Shown: positions 61,962-64,000 of the stretch, piece by piece
Position numbering within the stretch: the first letter of the stretch is position 1
Layout of the letters: each line of letters opens with the position of its first letter
Source of the DNA: DASQFI01 sp035633215
GTDB lineage: Bacteria; Acidobacteriota; Vicinamibacteria; Vicinamibacterales; SCN-69-37
Direction of reading: 5' to 3'
DNA length: 64,000 nt
NCBI GenBank assembly: GCA_035633215.1
Contig: DASQFI010000071.1
Location: 62,001 to 126,000 of the forward strand
Position numbers and translations under genes: made by a program
The notes under the pieces: model-generated
What the model was told of the DNA's origin: nothing
What the model saw: the letters and a program-made list of their open reading frames with translations, nothing else
Databases searched by the model: none

Positions 61962-62795
61962 ATGAATCGCCTGAGAACGCCCCAGCGGGTCGCCGTGGTC
62001 AAGGCTCTGGTTGAGGGGAACTCGATCCGGTCAACCGTCCGGCTGACCGGCGTGGCGAAAAACACGGTCGTTAAGCTCCTGGTCGAACTCGGCGCGGCTG
62101 TGGCCGAGTATCAGGACAAGACGCTTCGGAACTTGCCCTCCAAGCGCGTCCAGTGCGATGAAATCTGGAGCTTTTGCTACGCGAAGAAGAAGAACGTCAC
62201 GCCGGAGATCCGCAAGAAGAACCCGGCCGCTGGCGACGTCTGGACGTGGACCGCGATCGACAGCGACAGCAAGCTAATCGTGTCTTTCTACGTCGGCTCT
62301 CGTGACACGACCAGCGCGATGGAGTTCCTACGCGATACGGCTGGCCGTCTGACCAATCGCGTGCAACTGACGACGGACGGCCACAAGCCGTATCTGTCGG
62401 CCGTCGATTATGCGTTCGGCACGGAGATCGATTACGCGACGTTGGTGAAGCTCTATGGCAAAGATCCGGCCGAAGATGAAAAACGCTACAGCCCGGCCGT
62501 GTGCATCGGCTGCGAGCGAACAGTTGTCAGTGGCGACCCTGACCCTGATCACATCAGCACATCCCACGTCGAGCGCCAGAATTTGTCAATGCGGATGTCG
62601 ATGCGCCGATTCACCCGGCTGACCAATGCGTTCAGCCGGAAGCTCGAGAATCACATGGCCGCCGTCGCGCTGTATTTCATGTGGTACAACTTCGGCCGCG
62701 TGCATCAGACGCTCCGCGTCACGCCAGCAATGGAAGCCGGAGTCACTGACCATGTTTGGAGCGTTGAGGAGATCGTGGCACTGTTAGAGAAGTAG
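61962..62795 (+). CDS. IS1-family DDE transposase, intact
   Basis: 277 residues from ATG 61962. N-terminal HTH (RVAVVKALVEGNSIRSTVRLTGVAKNTVVKLL), first Asp in QCDEIWSFCYAKKKNV, second Asp in TTDGHKPYL, and Glu in HVERQNLSMRMSMRRFTRLTNAFSRKLENH, followed by YNFGRVHQTLRVTPAMEAG. These are IS1-type (DDE_Tnp_IS1) motifs. It moves element 2 and creates 8-bp duplications. A start four codons upstream (61950) is also in frame. Unlike its homologue at 4295-5120 it has no frame break. Confidence 0.92.
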   Translation: MNRLRTPQRVAVVKALVEGNSIRSTVRLTGVAKNTVVKLLVELGAAVAEYQDKTLRNLPSKRVQCDEIWSFCYAKKKNVTPEIRKKNPAAGDVWTWTAIDSDSKLIVSFYVGSRDTTSAMEFLRDTAGRLTNRVQLTTDGHKPYLSAVDYAFGTEIDYATLVKLYGKDPAEDEKRYSPAVCIGCERTVVSGDPDPDHISTSHVERQNLSMRMSMRRFTRLTNAFSRKLENHMAAVALYFMWYNFGRVHQTLRVTPAMEAGVTDHVWSVEEIVALLEK

Positions 62796-62801
62796 GCTGC
62801 T

Positions 62802-62975
62802 ATGCCGAGCCGCTTTCACTGGCGTTCTGTCTTTCGATTCCAAGAGCCGGACGCCTTTACGCGCCTGCCTGAGAAACAGCGCTTTCAACTTATCTTTAGG
62901 ACGTTTCTGTTTATGGTTTTCGGCCCGGCACTGCTGTGGGCGCTAATCTGGCTCACCCGTAGGCTTTTTGCCTAG
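62802..62975 (+). CDS. Small membrane protein, cargo of element 2
   Basis: 57 residues, with a cytosolic charged N-terminus (SRFHWRSVFRFQEPDAFTRL), one TM helix (LFMVFGPALLWALIWLTRRLF). Starts 6 bases after the transposase stop, so it may be translated from the same transcript. Ends 9 bases before the right terminal repeat. No family known. Confidence 0.55.
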   Translation: MPSRFHWRSVFRFQEPDAFTRLPEKQRFQLIFRTFLFMVFGPALLWALIWLTRRLFA

Positions 62976-63241
62976 CCCGGTCAGTATGCAAACTGACCCA
63001 CTACCCCGCGTTCCCTGATCTTCATTTCACTGTCGAGGATCAAATTTTGGCAGGCGATAAGGTCGCGACACGATGGGTCGCAGCGGGCATCAACAGCGCC
63101 CCTCTCGGCAGTGTCCCCGCAACCGGGCGTCAGGTGCGAGTCGACGGCCTCATTTTGGACCGTGTAGTTGACGGCAAAGTTGTAGAACGCTGGGAACAAT
63201 GGGACCAGATGGGGATGCTGCAACAGCTTGGGCTCGCGTGA

Positions 63242-63659
63242 AGTGTGACAAGTTCTATTCAGTCGGATTCAAACTGACCCACTACAAAGCCGACAGACGA
63301 ACCGCTCAGCCGGCGTTCGCTCCACGGTTCATGGGCGAGCTTAGAGTGAACCTCTGTCGTGTTCGGGGGATCCTGGATATCGCTTCATGGGTCGCCCTCG
63401 ACTTCAGTTGTTCTGGAGCGGACCGCGGCTCGTCGACTCGATGCGCTCGAGGAGCTGAACCACCGCGTCAACTCGCCTCGTGATCCGGTGCTGCCCGGAA
63501 GACGGATTGATGCTCGAAGCCTACCGCATCGGCGGAACGAGGAAGCGACCTCGGTCGGAGCCTCCCTTGTGCAAAGCTCATTGTGGTGAAGTGTAATTGT
63601 TTATGCAGAGTTAGTGATTTTCAATAGATCGATAGCTCGATCGTTCAATCCATCAATGG
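63242..63659. other. Gene-free interval with an IS-end relic
   Basis: No convincing gene in 418 bases. CAAACTGACCCACTAC at 63270-63285 matches 16 bases of element 2's right terminal repeat and is probably a relic end of another copy. The rest is unremarkable. Confidence 0.6.
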
Positions 63660-64000
63660 CTATCCTTCTGTCCGCAACGCGACCGTCGGATCAATCCGCG
63701 TCGCGCGCGCGGCCGGGAGCCAGGTGGCGACGAACCCGGTGGCGAGCAGCACGACCGCGACGCCCGCAAATGTCCACGGATCGCGCGGGCTGATCTCGAA
63801 CACGAGCGCGCCGAGCGATCGCGCAAGTAGAAGCGCCATCCACCCGCCCGCGATTGTCCCGACTGCGACGGGAAGCATCCCGCGCGCAACGATGAGCCGT
63901 TGCACTACCCGCGCGCAAACCGTCGACGACCGACGCAGGCGCGATCGCCGGCCTGACGAGCAGACTCGTCGACCACGTCGTCGGCCCGGTGCCGAGCACC
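63660..64000 (-). pseudogene. FtsX/MacB-like (ADOP-type) permease fragment, broken or cut by the edge
   Basis: The last 80 residues read VVQRLIVARGMLPVAVGTIAGG, then TM (FAGVAVVLLATGFVATWLPAARATRIDPTVALR), exactly the C-terminal end of ABC-2/FtsX-type permeases with the RIDPxxALR motif. Upstream of about 63905 the frame does not look like the family; ADDVVDESARQAGD appears in another frame about 55 bases further, where a family-typical loop would be expected. The gene therefore seems frameshifted with a deletion of the TM segment in between, or a sequencing error exists. The start lies outside the window. Confidence 0.65.

Larger units (their letters stand above)
60060..63005. mobile_element. 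IS1-type transposable element with cargo (element 2)
   Basis: 2,946-bp element with perfect 21-bp terminal inverted repeats starting GGTAGTGGGTCAGTTTGCAT (60060-60080; inverted at 62985-63005). It is flanked by 8-bp direct repeats CCGCGTTC (60052-60059 and 63006-63013). It encodes an intact IS1-family transposase, a ClpP-class serine protease-like protein with a small upstream partner gene, a pair of overlapping small ORFs and a 57-residue membrane protein. The 8-bp duplication is the same length as for element 1. The intact ends show that it is a recent insertion. Confidence 0.93.
59886..63241 (+). pseudogene. SnoaL-like polyketide cyclase/ester cyclase family gene split by element 2
   Basis: N-terminal part 59886-60059 (from GTG, SD GGAGGG at 59873-59878): WVDGLNRGDVSVADKVFAPD, VIHINGSPERNLGVDGFKQMV. 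C-terminal part 63006-63241: PDLHFTVEDQILAGDKVATRW, GRQVRVDGLILDRVVDGKVVE, ending QLGLA. Removing element 2 and one copy of the 8-bp duplication joins them exactly in frame as LLAAF-PDLHFTVEDQ, giving an intact protein of about 134 residues. These NTF2-fold enzymes (SnoaL family) act as cyclases or hydrolases/isomerases of small molecules; the substrate here is unknown. The gene is inactivated unless the element excises. Confidence 0.88.

Noticed and set aside
63199..63589. Short ORFs right of element 2
   Set aside because: They start inside the SnoaL-like gene end or in relic sequence and have no recognisable domain.

Overview
The window is high-GC bacterial DNA with closely packed genes, frequent start/stop overlaps and many palindromic repeats between genes. 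The most likely source is a member of the Acidobacteriota, perhaps Vicinamibacteria. This rests on the gene repertoire, the many cytosolic regulators of the GAF/SpoIIE and sigma54 type, the broken FtsX-type permease at the right edge, and a tRNA-like gene with a 9/3 acceptor/T-stem arrangement of the kind described from Acidobacteria. The assignment is inference; no rRNA gene is present to settle it.

Layout. 1-4.2 kb: aminotransferase (cut by the left edge), secreted hydrolase, SDR, DoxX and an outer-membrane barrel. 4286-6889: a complete IS1-type element with cargo and an 8-bp target duplication, inserted between two paralogous barrel genes. 7.6-14.9 kb: a tight run of aminotransferase, AI-2E permease, two large paralogous membrane proteins and a Kbl/BioF-type PLP enzyme. 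14.9-31.7 kb: SpoIIE phosphatases, M1 peptidase, NuoG, DsbD, lipid kinase, a two-PDZ protein, FabZ-like dehydratase, M50-like protein and DMT transporter. 31.9-39.8 kb: HD nuclease, dienoyl-CoA-reductase-like SDR, hybrid histidine kinase, FliA/WhiG-like sigma factor, a small H-box protein, HTH protein, NtrC-type regulator and a GGWKPKSP repeat protein. 39.8-59.7 kb, almost all on the minus strand: dus, SurA-like, mfd, rfaE2, Wzm/Wzt exporter, PP2C, the F1 and stalk part of ATP synthase (b', b, delta, alpha, gamma, beta, epsilon), selD, parB and parA, with a parS site just upstream. 60060-63005: a second IS1-type cargo element that splits a SnoaL-like gene exactly, with an 8-bp duplication.

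The most unusual item is the first mobile element. It carries (i) divergent promoters built as near mirror images, one reading into the transposase and one into (ii) a 93-nt tRNA-like gene with a 9-bp acceptor stem, 3-bp T stem, long variable arm and a predicted UUA anticodon, that is, a candidate ochre suppressor. It also carries (iii) two cargo ORFs in the same frame separated only by a UAA codon followed immediately by AUG. Every other ORF in the element ends in UAG. This suggests that the element encodes its own suppressor to make a 368-residue fusion in addition to the short product.

Other notable points: selD has an in-frame UGA at the catalytic position (selenocysteine). Several short palindromic repeat families lie between genes, and two of them have entered reading frames (mfd, atpF and a membrane protein), adding about 30-60 residues without breaking the frame.
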